In this document: piece after piece, positions 50,749 to 59,842 of the stretch | Numbering within the stretch: the first letter of the stretch is position 1 | Layout: the number at the start of each line of letters is the position of its first letter | NCBI GenBank assembly: GCA_002049455.2 | Contig: KV918783.1 | Span: 372,001 to 436,000, forward strand | Length of the DNA: 64,000 nt | Direction: 5' to 3' | Source: Porphyra umbilicalis | Taxonomy: Eukaryota; Rhodophyta; Bangiophyceae; Bangiales; Bangiaceae | Position numbers and translations under genes: made by a program | The notes under the pieces: model-generated | The model's input: only the letters and a program-made list of their open reading frames with translations | Database searches by the model: none | What the model was told of the DNA's origin: nothing

Positions 50749-52860
50749 TTGGTGCCAAGAACGGCAACCCAGCCTCCGGCAGTTCCCGATTGCCACGCAT
50801 TCCCTGATGGCCTTCTGGCTGGAAATGACGCCAGGGAGGGCGACAAATCGGTCCTGGAAGCAATTTCCAATGCACTTTTATTGCACAGCAAGCGCCTCAA
50901 GATCCGCCCGAAGCTCAAAAACGGGCGCGTGCGTGTTTACAAGAGGCAGCTGTCTCCAAGGAAAGCTTTGGGGAAGACCAGTCACGGCAACAAACGCCGT
51001 GCAACTGCGCGCCGGCTACTTGGCGTGACGCCCGAAAGGGCAGCGCGCACCCAGCGGCGCAGAACGCGCCCGACGAGCGCCTATGTGCGCCTATCCGTTG
51101 CCGAGCAAGTGGGCCTGGTGGCAGCCCTGTATATGAACCACATCGGCTTCAACCGTTGGCGCCTGGCTCTCGGGGGAGCGGTCACAGACCTGACGAGTCT
51201 TTCGGCGCTTCGTGCAGCGCGCCGGGAGCTCTCATCCTCACCTGGGAAGAAGGTCATTGTGACCGGCGCAGGCGCCAACATTGCTTCCCTCACGGCAGCC
51301 CTACAAGAGAGGGTGTCAGCTCTCTGTGCCGCCGGGCGAATTATCTAACGGCCAGTTCGCGGCGCCATGTATGTGGCCCGCGCGCGTGCCGGCGCGGCGG
51401 ATCTGCCAACCCTTCCCGGCGCGCCTCTGCCCTCGGTGCCGGATGTGCAAGTGACACTCGGTCTGGAAAAGGGCGGTGACCCGGGGACGGTGAAAATCGT
51501 CGCGACAATCATCACACAAGCCCACCCCAATAGACCGTCCAAGTTCTTCTTGGCAGGAGCTCTTCCCTGCCAGACGGACGACAACGATGACTTCGCGAAG
51601 ATGTTATAGATGCACCTGCCACAGGTAGACGCTCTACTGCGCGACGGGGTCTGGGTGCGGGGCGTGCGCCAGCCGGTGCGGATTCTTCTTGGCCGTGACT
51701 ACGCGGCGCAGTTTCGGCGTATTGGGCAACAAGGGGGCCAGTGCGACGCAGCCCTGTCTCGGATGCAAGAGCACCAGGGTGCCCATCAAGGCGCAGGCCC
51801 TACTTGACGTGGCTTGTGGTACGCTAAATGATGTTGTGGTCGGTCGGCATCTGCGAGAGGCTACTCACTTTGCCAGTCGTATGGTGGCTGACGGCGCCGC
51901 ACCGAGGCTGGGCGCGCCCGGCACTGCCGAGCACCACTGCTCGGTTGTGAGAAGCCCACTTCTTGCGATCAAACCGGGTCACATTGTGCCAGCTCCCCTG
52001 CACACCACCCAAGGAGTTACTCATCGGTACATGCGGCTGATGATTGAGATGGTCATGGTTTGTCGGAGCGCGAGTGTCGGGGCTGATGCTGGACGGCAGG
52101 CGGCGCCGCCTTTGCCGCGGAGTTGGTCAAGCTCCTGCACGAGAAAGTGCGCGTGCGGCCGACGTCATATCACGACGGGCCGCCTATGGGCCGAGACTGC
52201 TGTAAGATTGGCAAGAACAGCGCACACGTGTGCGACGCGCTGAAAAGGAAGGTCTCGGAGAACCACCTGGCCGCGTATGAGCGGGCGTGATCATTGTGAA
52301 ACCGCGCGCGCAAGACGCTGAACCGCGCAACCAACATCTCTGGGGACGAGGCCGCGCAGTTCCGTGCCGACACCGGGTCTAAGGTTACTCTCTTGAAGGG
52401 CTTCTTTCCATGGCTCTTAATCACTCCCAAATTGCACATTTCCATGTGCCACGCTCCAGACGTTCTGGAGCGTTTTGGTAGTGTTGGGCTGTACGGGGAG
52501 CAGGGCCTGGAGGCCTGGCACGGACGCTACGGCCAGAACGCGGTTGAGTACCCCGGCGCCACGGAGTTCCAGCGCGCCGCGGCGCTCACGCGGGCGATGG
52601 CACTCGCGCGGGAAGCGGGTTCTTACGTACTGGCGTTCTACTCGCCGTCGAGAAAGGCAGCCAGGGCTGGAGCGCGCAAGGCGACGAAGCTTGGCGACAT
52701 GCGACGACGCGAGTACAAGCCACGGTTGCCGGCATGCGTGGCCGAGAATCGCAAAGCTGGAAAGAAGCGCAAGCAGTGGGCTTCTGGAATATCTGAAGAG
52801 GTGGGCACGACTGTTGGTGCGTTCCTCGAGCGAGAGCCAAGAAAGGGTGCACATGCTTAA
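50749..52860 (+). pseudogene. decayed transposon gene of unassigned DDE-like family
   Basis: Successive frames carry the ordered signatures of a widespread but, to me, unnamed invertebrate/protist transposon protein: VTLGLEKGGDPGTVKIVATI (usually hGGDKGg.. K), HPNRPSKFFLAGAL, then GRDYAAQF and VLGNKGASATQPCLGCKS (usually GDY.fL....G.sG..+..C..C). After these come AIKPGHIVPAPLHTTQGVTH (usually I.PP.LHi.LG), and near the end ITPKLHISMCHAPDVLERFG plus LYGEQGLEAWHGRYG (usually PKlH...H, YsEq..E..H). Stops at 50746, 51346 and 51607 and frame changes near 51700 and 52250 break it. The last piece (52393-52860) is intact for 155 residues. The 5' end, before about 50749, is unclear. Confidence 0.6.
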
Positions 52861-53391
52861 AGCAATATTGTCCTCGTTTTCGTTCCACATCGCTCGACAC
52901 CTTCAAAAACCTCATGCTGGTGAGCGTCTGCAGGAAGCCATGGAAGTTGACAGATGTAGCGCTGACATCAGTCCCGTTACAGTGGGTATGTCGAGTCATA
53001 ATCATGACACAGAACGTGCTTGTGAGCAAATCCCGCTCTTGAGCTGTCACGTGTACTCAGAAGCTGGTGCCATTGACGTTTTTTTTTTGCGGGCACCGTG
53101 GATGTTCATGCGGTAGCGAGTGATGAAAGATAAAGCACAGTGCCAGAGAATGAGCCAAAGAACACTTCAAGCGGACAAGCAGAGCCAAAGTTATGCTCGA
53201 TTGTCTCCAGACTGCCCGATATTCCCATCGGCAAATATGGTCGGGGGGGTCTGCTAGCGTTATGGACTGCTTCCAGCAGGTATCCCTACATATTTCTCGA
53301 CAAATGAGACGTGTAGAGGCAGAATCTAAAGTCTGTTAATGAATCCGACCACTTCCCGCGAGATGCCGGTCTCATGTATGCACACGGTACT
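52575..53391 (+). repeat. second copy of the 33.5-34.3 kb sequence
   Basis: 3' coding end and untranslated region of the decayed transposon gene, matching 33455-34275. Both copies stop matching just after CTCATGTATGC, which may be near the element's true 3' end. Confidence 0.8.
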
Positions 53392-53616
53392 CCCTCAACC
53401 ACATTTTCTCTGGTCTTTGATCATGCTCAGGAGTTGACGGTTCGTGCACAAAAGCGCAGAGCGCAAGAAGGTGCCGCGGAGCAGTTCGAGAGCATATCCA
53501 TCCTCGGAGATGTCGCTGGTTTTGTCCTTGTGCTGTGTGCATCTGTTCCGTGTCTGTCGGAGCAGGCTTGACGCCACCTCGATGCATGTCAATTTCTTGC
53601 CCACAATGCTCTGTGG

Positions 53617-54434
53617 TTGACTGTTACGCGCCGGCTCCCACTCGATGCCGCGTGCGAGCCGTTCTCCAACATTCCCATTCAGCAGATGTTTCAGATGGGG
53701 AGGCTGCCGTTTCTTGACCACCCCCTCAAGAAAGAGTGGACGTCCGTTCTCAGGTCGTTGATGAACGCGCGTCAACACCACTTGGTGTCCGACCGCTCGC
53801 GGTTCGCGCCGGCGCAGCTGCCGATGACAGCGCGTCAGCGGTACGCGGCCGTATGGCATTTCAACATCACTTCGCGGGCGCGCGGCTACGGAGTCGGCTT
53901 GCCCACGAAGAACTCCAAGCCCAAGTGTTGCCACGTTCTAAATTACGTGGCATGGTTCAGGTCGCGTGTCGTCAACACGAACCGGGCAGTCGTCTTTTTT
54001 TGAACCCCGAGTATGAGTGGTCTGTCTCTGACGCGCTTAACGACGGTTTGGAAGGTGTTCTTACCGCCCCCATCGCCTGTCTCGACAGGGACGTGGTGCG
54101 TTATCGCACTGCGTGCAGACGCCGGCGCAGCGGGGGGGTGCCCGACGACGAGTCCGCCCCTGACGCGGACGAGGCCGGGATGCCCGAGGACGAGTCGGCC
54201 ACTGGCCGGGCGGAAGCAGAGGTGGCCGACGTCGACCCCGCCACCGCCAGGGCGGAGGCGGAGGTCGACACCCAAACGGCGGACGTCGGGGGGCATGCTG
54301 GTGGTGGCAGTTCGCCACGCCGGCCGCGCAGCACTCGCAAACGGCGTCGCCCGGAGGGCGTCGCCGAAAACGACGGGAGCTGGATAGTGGACATGATGCG
54401 CTCGCTGAATCCCGCGAGTGTGCCTGGCGTTTAA
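53617..54434 (+). CDS. unknown protein, split by a frame change at a poly-T run
   Basis: The first frame (53617-54003) gives 128 residues with normal composition (FSNIPIQQMFQMGRLPFLDH, RYAAVWHFNITSRARGYGVG, NYVAWFRSRVVNTNRAVVFF) and stops in the T-run at 53993-54000. One base over, the sequence continues as LNPEYEWSVSDALNDGLEGV, then an acidic repeat region (DDESAPDADEAGMPEDESAT) and a basic NLS-like RRPRSTRKRRRPEG, to the stop at 54434. Joining the two frames gives about 270 residues. Either the poly-T length is wrong in the assembly or the gene is broken. No family recognised; nuclear location is inferred from the basic stretch. Confidence 0.5.
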
Positions 54435-54639
54435 CAGCAGTTGGCCAGCGGAGCATGCCGGCCTCCCAGCGCAGGATAGCCGACAACACCCGACGGGTCG
54501 CGTTGACTACTGTACCCGGGGAAACCCCGAAACGCCGAGCCACGACAAGAACAGATGCCCCGTTGCCATAGTGGCCGAACCGAAACAGAGCAATTGCGAG
54601 ATGTATACGGACGGAGAGCTGCGGGCGCCCCAACTGTGA
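54430..54639 (-). pseudogene. Harbinger-like transposase HTH fragment
   Basis: The minus strand reads GRPQLSVRIHLAIALFRFGH, YGNGASVLVVARRFGVSPGT and VVNATRRVLSAI, the helix-turn-helix commonly preceding the DDE domain in fungal and oomycete Harbinger-type transposases. The DDE core is absent downstream, where the unknown plus-strand gene ends. It is a truncated remnant unrelated in sequence to the large element at 9.5-26.5 kb. Confidence 0.6.
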
Positions 54640-54649
54640 CAGCTTTACT

Positions 54650-55425
54650 GCTTGTCAGGCCTCGGCACGGGGCCCTCTTTCAGTCACGACGGGGTCAGCC
54701 AATCCAAGGAACCGGTCGGTCAGGATCCACTACAAATCCCGACCATCGTCAAACCCGTTCAGGGCAAATATTTTTCAGTTCCGCATATTTCGAGTCGTTC
54801 CGGTGGCGACCCACTTGTGATCACCCCGTGGCTCACCAACCATAACCGCGATCTCGAGACTTCCCTGGGACTAGTCACACCCCGGGCGGGCCCCCAGTTA
54901 AAGGCCTAATTTTGGGAAAGCCCGGCTTGGACTATTGACCAACGTTACACCGCGCCTCTTACCCCGAGGCGCCGCGTGGGTGTCACGTAGCACCCTTTCC
55001 CCGCCTCTACTCAATGCGGTACTCGAAGCTTCGGCCGTCCTCCGTTGAGACTGGCCCCATGGGCCCTGAGGGGAGGGTTTTCCGAGGGTTCTTTGAGGGT
55101 GTCTGAGGGAGGTTTTCTGAGGGTTCTTTGACGGGGTCTGAGGGGGGTTTCAGGAAGGTCTGAGGGGAACGGACGGGATAAGAGGGCGAGGCGTGAGTGT
55201 TTTCTCGAGGCGTTCCACGCGGGCAAGTAACCTTCCGGTCACACAATTCGTGTTTGTCGCTCGGGGCGTCTCCCCCCGGTCGACGCCGTGCGTTTGTGCT
55301 CTTCGGGGTTTCTGTCCTCGGCGCGTATTCCCCGACAGGACTACCCGGCGATATGGTTGGGCGCGCCTTCTCCCTCACTGGGTGGGGTGGGCTGAGCGTG
55401 TTGCCACACTGACGGCGGGTGAAAA
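54650..55425. other. interval separating two halves of a Harbinger-like N terminus
   Basis: About 780 bp between the HTH fragment and the more N-terminal piece at 55430-55691. It includes degenerate G/T-rich tandem repeats at 55060-55170 (CTGAGGG...TTTTC units with GAGGGTTCTTTGA). It is probably an insertion into the transposase gene, but no terminal repeats or target duplication are visible. Confidence 0.45.
55060..55170. repeat. degenerate tandem repeat, GAGGGTTCTTTGA type
   Basis: Two to three imperfect units of about 45-50 bp containing GAGGGTTCTTTGA and GTCTGAGGG. Confidence 0.7.
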
Positions 55426-55427
55426 AT

Positions 55428-55691
55428 ATCAGTAGCCGTCGAGTCCAAACGAGTCACGAGGTACGCAAATGTGCTAGGCTCCACACGCAGATGCGCAATG
55501 AAGTACGGGGGCGGTAACGAGTGCAACTCCCTGTCCCTCCAGTCTTTACACTGAGGAATCCGGTTGCGGCGGGAAAACATGTAACGGGTCGTCATAAGAC
55601 GAATGAGGCGCTGGCGGGCACGACGCGCAGTCAATGGCGCCCCCAACTCGGAAAACAAACACGGTGTCAGAACGATGCGCGAGTGCCGCAA
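55428..55691 (-). pseudogene. N-terminal fragment of the second Harbinger-like transposase
   Basis: Reads RARQRLIRLMTTRYMFSRRN, YFIAHLRVEPSTFAYLVTRL and DSTATDIFH. The F+..+R+....F..LV..L pattern is the segment normally directly before the HTH of such transposases, here displaced about 0.8 kb from it. Confidence 0.5.
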
Positions 55692-56265
55692 CGCGACAAC
55701 AAAATTCGCGCGCTTCAGCAGCGCCCGGAGGCGACGAATCTACTCGCGCCGCGCAGACACCATCTCTCGGGCGGACTACGGCGCACACAATACGATCCGC
55801 GCTACGTGCCGGGGACGCGAACGGCACGCGCTGTGCAGGGAATACGCACGCTCGCAGCGTGCAAAGCGCAGCTACTCGATGGGACAATGCTTGGCAGGCG
55901 TGCACACGGTGCGTCCTTGACGTCACTGTCCGCGCCGTCGTTGTGGACGTGGCGAGCCTGCTGTGTCGCGTATCGTGACGCGTGGTCAGTGTGCTTGCCC
56001 GAGTTTCGCCGTTCGCGGTCCGTCCGTCTATGTTGCCTCGTGCTGTTGCGCCGACTTTTTCGAATGCCCCCCTGTTGCGGGCACGACCCCCCAGTTGCCG
56101 GTCCCGACGGGGTCCTCGTTGGAACACAAGATTCATATCTCGTGCAGCCTCGTGATCAGAGAATTACCGAGTTAATGTAAGTCAGCATTGCCTCAATAAA
56201 GAGGTATTGTTAAGAGATAGCCCCCCTCGAAAGCATGACGACTACCCCTCCGAAACGGCCCCCCC

Positions 56266-56775
56266 GTGATGCATGCTTCGACCCCTATTGAACTGGCCTA
56301 CTCACGACTGGTCGCAGCGTGTCAATCCCTCGTTGCTGCGCGTTTGCAACGTCCACGCTTGGGTGTTACACTAGGGAGCACGCGGGCCGGCCTCTTCCGG
56401 GAAGCAGGCGACCTTTTGTCAGGGGTTGGCATCCAGGCGATAGACAACACCTTTGACAGCACGGACTGGCGGTCGCGCACCGCGCAAGCAGCCACTGACG
56501 CGACTGTGGCCCCCGCATACGTCGTGAGCCTGCACCTGACACCAACGACGCAGCGGTGCGCCCCAACGTCGGGTGGCGGTGCCGCTTTTCGGGCGCAGCG
56601 CCGCTGTCGCGTTTGCAGGACGAATCGCAGCACACTCGTGTGCTACGAGTGTCGCAATCCGAGCATGGGTGGTGCGATGTTCTTGTGCGGGCCGAAGACG
56701 GGTCGCGACTGCTTCCGGTTCATTCGCATGCTGCACACGACGCCTTGCTTTGACAACGTCTGGGTGGGCGGGTAG
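56266..56775 (+). pseudogene. C-terminal zinc ribbon of a piggyBac-like transposase
   Basis: The last 50 residues of this frame carry RRCRVCRTNRSTLVCYECRN followed by a C-x5-C-F-x-F-x-R-x-L-H end, the pattern of the C-terminal zinc ribbon of piggyBac-type transposases (C-x2-C, R..T...C..C, LC...CF..+H). Upstream sequence (IELAYSRLVAACQSLVAARL) may belong to the end of the catalytic domain, but the catalytic aspartates are not present. A remnant only. Confidence 0.55.
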
Positions 56776-57002
56776 GATGACAGAGGGGGATCGCGACTGC
56801 GCATTCCACGCCGTGAATAAAGGACCTTGCATGTACAGTCACATCCAGATCTGCTCTGCGGTCGGCCGACCTCACCGGAAGCGCAGCCAACGACTGGCTG
56901 TCAGAAGCTGGTTGCAACAAGGATGCAGGGCGGGTGGAGTTGCACAGAATAGGGCCACGAAGCAGTCGTTCGCTTTGCGTCCAGGACCATTCAGACTGCA
57001 CC

Positions 57003-57070
57003 GAATTCATCCCTGCCCTTTGAACACACCGCCCGTCGCTCCTATCGAATGATGGTCAAAAGAAACAAGT
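57003..57070 (+). rRNA. SSU (18S) rRNA 3' exon remnant
   Basis: ATCCCTGCCCTTTGAACACACC and GCCCGTCGCTCCTATCGAAT are the universal 3' region of nuclear SSU rRNA (usual TCCCTGCCCTTTGTACACAC). Helix 44, normally about 90 nt, is cut to a few bases before AACAAGT, the 5' exon end of the S1506 intron. Upstream SSU is absent. It is therefore a pseudogene remnant, not a working rRNA, as far as can be judged. Confidence 0.85.
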
Positions 57071-57486
57071 AATCCTTTTATGTGCAAGCAGCGGGCTTTT
57101 GGGTCAGCTGTGACATTCTCAAATTGCGAGAACACCCGAAACCGGAGAGATACCGCGGCTCCGTGAACACAAACACGGGGTGCACGAGAAAGGTAACGCC
57201 CCTGCGGATGGTAACAACTCTCTCGGATATTTGTTCTTAGAGACAAGACATGGGCAATCCGCAGCCAATCTCTGTTTCCTGGCAGGCATTCTGTCCGGTG
57301 CAGAAGGTCGACAGACTGTAAGGGACGGCGTCTTTTTGCCAAACGGTAGAGCGTGCTTCAGAGACAGTCGGTCCCCTGCGACAGCAATGTTCCGTGAAGG
57401 ACGGTGTCCGCGAAGGCGGTAACCTGAGAGCCACGGAAGTCTCCTGAGGGATGGGTAGCTTCGCAGATATCGAAACGAGCACAACG
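57071..57486 (+). ncRNA. group I intron at SSU position 1506
   Basis: 416 nt between AACAAGT and TTCCGTAGGTG, the exact S1506 site, ending in the expected terminal G. Core elements are visible in order: P (AAATTGCGAGAA, 57121), Q (CAATCCGCAGCC, 57255), R (GACAGACTGTA, 57310) and S (AGAGACAGTCGG, 57360). GACTGT of R and ACAGTC of S form a perfect P7. Bangiales (Porphyra, Bangia) are well known for introns at this site. No homing endonuclease ORF is seen within it. Confidence 0.85.
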
Positions 57487-57517
57487 TTCCGTAGGTGTAC
57501 CTGGAAAAGAATTATTC
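57487..57517 (+). rRNA. SSU rRNA 3' terminus remnant
   Basis: TTCCGTAGGTGTACCTGG followed by AAAAGAATTATT corresponds to the usual TTCCGTAGGTGAACCTGC...GGATCATTA end of 18S rRNA, with several substitutions including the helix 45 loop. Confidence 0.85.
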
Positions 57518-57789
57518 ACAAACTGTTGAGAACACACAGACATGCCAAACGGTTGAGACCCCTCTTTTTCTATAGTAACAACTCGTATATATTGCTTTAT
57601 AAAATCCTTTCTGACCATGCTGCGCAGGCAGTGCCGTTGGCAACTTTAGTTGCCATTGCCCCGTGCGGTGCGGAAAGGACGACTTTCGTAGGTCTTGCTG
57701 TCATCAGAGTGGAGGTGCCAGCAGGGCGGCTGGCACCCTTTCTTTTCACTCAGCTACAGCTGGTAGGATGTAGTGGATAAAACAACCAT
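57518..57789 (+). other. ITS1-like spacer
   Basis: About 270 bp between the SSU end and 5.8S similarity, in the position of ITS1. Not conserved, as expected of a spacer. Confidence 0.6.
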
Positions 57790-57885
57790 ATACGACACAT
57801 ACCGGTGGATATCTCGGTTCTCGTAACGTTGAAGAACGCAGGAAACTGCGATACGTAATGTGAATTGCATGACTTTGATTAAAGC
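57790..57885 (+). rRNA. 5.8S rRNA, degenerate 3' half
   Basis: GGTGGATATCTCGGTTCTCG, then GAAGAACGCAGGAAACTGCG and ATACGTAATGTGAATTGCA match 5.8S rRNA well. After ATTGCA the normal ATCATCGAATCTTTGAACGC is absent and replaced by unrelated sequence, so the molecule is truncated or heavily altered. Confidence 0.8.
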
Positions 57886-58453
57886 CTCAGTTCGTCCACC
57901 CGCCTGCCCGCCGGCTTTGCCGTCGTGATCACAGGTGGATCACGGAGATCTTGTGGAGTCTTCGTTCGTTCGATTTCGCGTTGGCCAAGATCTCTTCGTG
58001 CTGGTCGACCGAGTCCAAGTGCTCATACCGTTTGAGAGAGATAGGCGGCGCGTAAACGTTATGCCGTCTAGTCCTCCATTTCGGAGGGCGACACACCAGG
58101 CTATCGGGACCCTGCCCACTCGCCGTCTTGGTCTCGTGGGAACTTGTACAATTCTACCCAGGCAGCGAGGCATAAAGAAAGTAGCTGCCTGCGGATCTCG
58201 GTTAGTGGCCGAACCACCGAAAAAACTTGTACAGGGAGGCGATGTGCAGTCGAGTCCGTATTTACCTGAATCAACGACGGACCGTCTCAACGACTGCTAA
58301 GGTGTGGGTCGTTTGGATTTCGAAGTTAGAAGGGCTTGAGGTACAATCTTTTCCCACCCGTCAATGGTGCTTGTGTGAAATCCCTCGAGGGGGAACTAGC
58401 ACAAGGGCTGGGGAGTTGCGGAAATGCTTCTCCCCTGGACAGCCGGTAGAAAC
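57886..58453 (+). other. ITS2 position; most of LSU missing
   Basis: About 570 bp where ITS2 and roughly 1.9 kb of LSU should be. No canonical LSU 5' landmark is recognisable. The end (CGGTAGAAACG just before AAGG) would suit the 3' end of another group I intron at L1925/1926, but I cannot find its core. A large deletion in the rDNA copy is the simplest explanation. Confidence 0.45.
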
Positions 58454-58479
58454 GAAGGTCGCCAATAGCCTCGTCATCT
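58454..58479 (+). rRNA. LSU (28S) rRNA fragment upstream of L1949 intron
   Basis: AAGGTCGCCAATAGCCTCGT then CATCT corresponds to the universally conserved AAGGTAGCCAAATGCCTCGT, CATCT, with two to three changes. It ends at the intron with the U expected of a 5' exon. Confidence 0.85.
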
Positions 58480-58826
58480 AAACACTACCTGGTTGAGATA
58501 GTCTGTGTGGAAGGCTTGTGCAGGCTGGTACCCCCCCTTGGAGACTCGACGTCTCACGGGTGCGACATTCCTTGTACAGGGAAACCTTCCAATCTTAGGC
58601 GTGTGTTACCATCCCCGCGGGGAAACTCGCGGCGGGAATGATGACCGGAGCCGATAGTGAGAACCCATACGGCCTATGGAGTGACCCAGTGGTGAGAGGC
58701 TAAGTCGCGCGTGCGATATTGCATCCGTTACAGAGACTGAACGGGAGAGGGCTGGAGGAATTTGTGTGCCTTCGGCTTAAGATTCAGTCCGGGCCCCAGA
58801 AATGGAAATCCTGGGTAATGCACCTG
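58480..58826 (+). ncRNA. group I intron in LSU rRNA at about L1949
   Basis: 347 nt inserted between CATCT and the 3' exon AGCTAGTGACGCGC (usual AATTAGTGACGCGC), ending in the terminal G. R (CAGAGACTGAACGG, 58731) and S (AAGATTCAGTCCGG, 58779) contain GACTGA and TCAGTC, a perfect P7. A Q-like GACCGGAGCC lies at 58643. No ORF inside. Position numbering is derived by counting from the L1925 site in AAGGTAGCC. Confidence 0.8.
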
Positions 58827-59056
58827 AGCTAGTGACGCGCGTCAGTGGATTAACGAGATTCCCACTGTCCCGATCCACTATCTAGCGAATTCACCGCCCA
58901 GGGAACGGGCTTGGACATATCTGCGGGGAAACAAGACCCTCTTGAGCTCGACTATAGTACGACTTTGTGAGACGAGTGAGAAGGGGTAGTTTATATTAGA
59001 GGGGCAACCCAACCATGATATGCCTCTACTCTGAATCTCGTTTTATTTACTCCGCC
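58827..59056 (+). rRNA. LSU (28S) rRNA fragment, diverged
   Basis: Clear LSU landmarks: GGATTAACGAGATTCCCACT, ACTATCTAGCGAA, GGGAACGGGCTTGG, GCGGGGAAACAAGACCCT, TTGAGCTCGACTATAGT, and the CTCTACTCTGA...TTTTATTTACT end of that domain. Substitutions occur at normally invariant positions (for example GCGAATTCACCG for GCGAAACCACAG). Similarity ceases near 59056, before the sarcin-ricin loop. Confidence 0.85.
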
Positions 59057-59532
59057 GAGCAGGAGTGCATGGTCACACCCTTTCTCTGGTATTTAAACTG
59101 GGGCGTGCAAGTCTTTTGAATTGATACAGGCTCTTTTGGGCCATTCGGGACGAGCACCTTCGCGTTTGCCAGACGCGTTTGACGTGTCGCACAGTTCAGC
59201 GAGTTTGGAACGCTGAAAACTCCGCGCGAGTGATTGGACGAGTGCGTCTCTCTAAACTGCAGCACATGGACCCTGGGATGGGAAACTTCGTCCCTCACGA
59301 GCAAACGCAAGAGGCGCTTGCGCCGCTCTGGCAGGACAGGCTGGTACGTTGAGGGATCGCAATGCAGGGTCGCACGAATCGATTCGAGTCGCTGTCATGA
59401 GATGCTGTAGCAGTGCCGCCAGCTCCCGAAATATGCCTCGTGACAGGCGTGCAATCTGATCTGTCAGATCCAATATCGAAGTTTCCGGGTTTTCATCCGC
59501 ACTACAGTGCGACCCCTCACTTGGCCGCCCCG

Positions 59533-59556
59533 CAGTTGTGCCGATCGGCACAACTG
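59533..59556. repeat. 24-bp perfect palindrome upstream of the pogo gene
   Basis: CAGTTGTGCCGATCGGCACAACTG written as one arm and its complement around GATC (axis 59544.5), 290 bp upstream of the transposase start. Possible end structure of the pogo element or an operator-like site; function unknown. Confidence 0.9.
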
Positions 59557-59842
59557 AGGGGGGGGTACGCATCAAGTGGCCCTCTACGGAGGAGAGAATT
59601 CGGCATATATTTACTCTCTTTGGAGACCACATGGGAAAAATTGCCATGTCACTTACTTCGGCAGTAATTGTACTTGGCGATATTTTGTGGACGATTTGTC
59701 GTCGCCGCTCGCCGTCACTCGCCGTCACTCGTCCACCCCCGACGGAACACGCCACCAGCTGCTGACCGACCGCCATGCTGCCTACGGACGCTCCTCATCC
59801 CTCCCCGCCCCCCTGACGCTCTCTAACCTCTGTTTGATTGAC

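Noticed and set aside
57935-58300. ORFs on both strands next to the rDNA introns as homing endonuclease
   Set aside because: No His-Cys box or LAGLIDADG motif visible in either frame.
57003-59056. Plastid or mitochondrial rRNA
   Set aside because: Landmarks (5.8S, TTCCGTAGGTG end, GGATTAACGAGATTCCCACT) are of the eukaryotic nuclear type.
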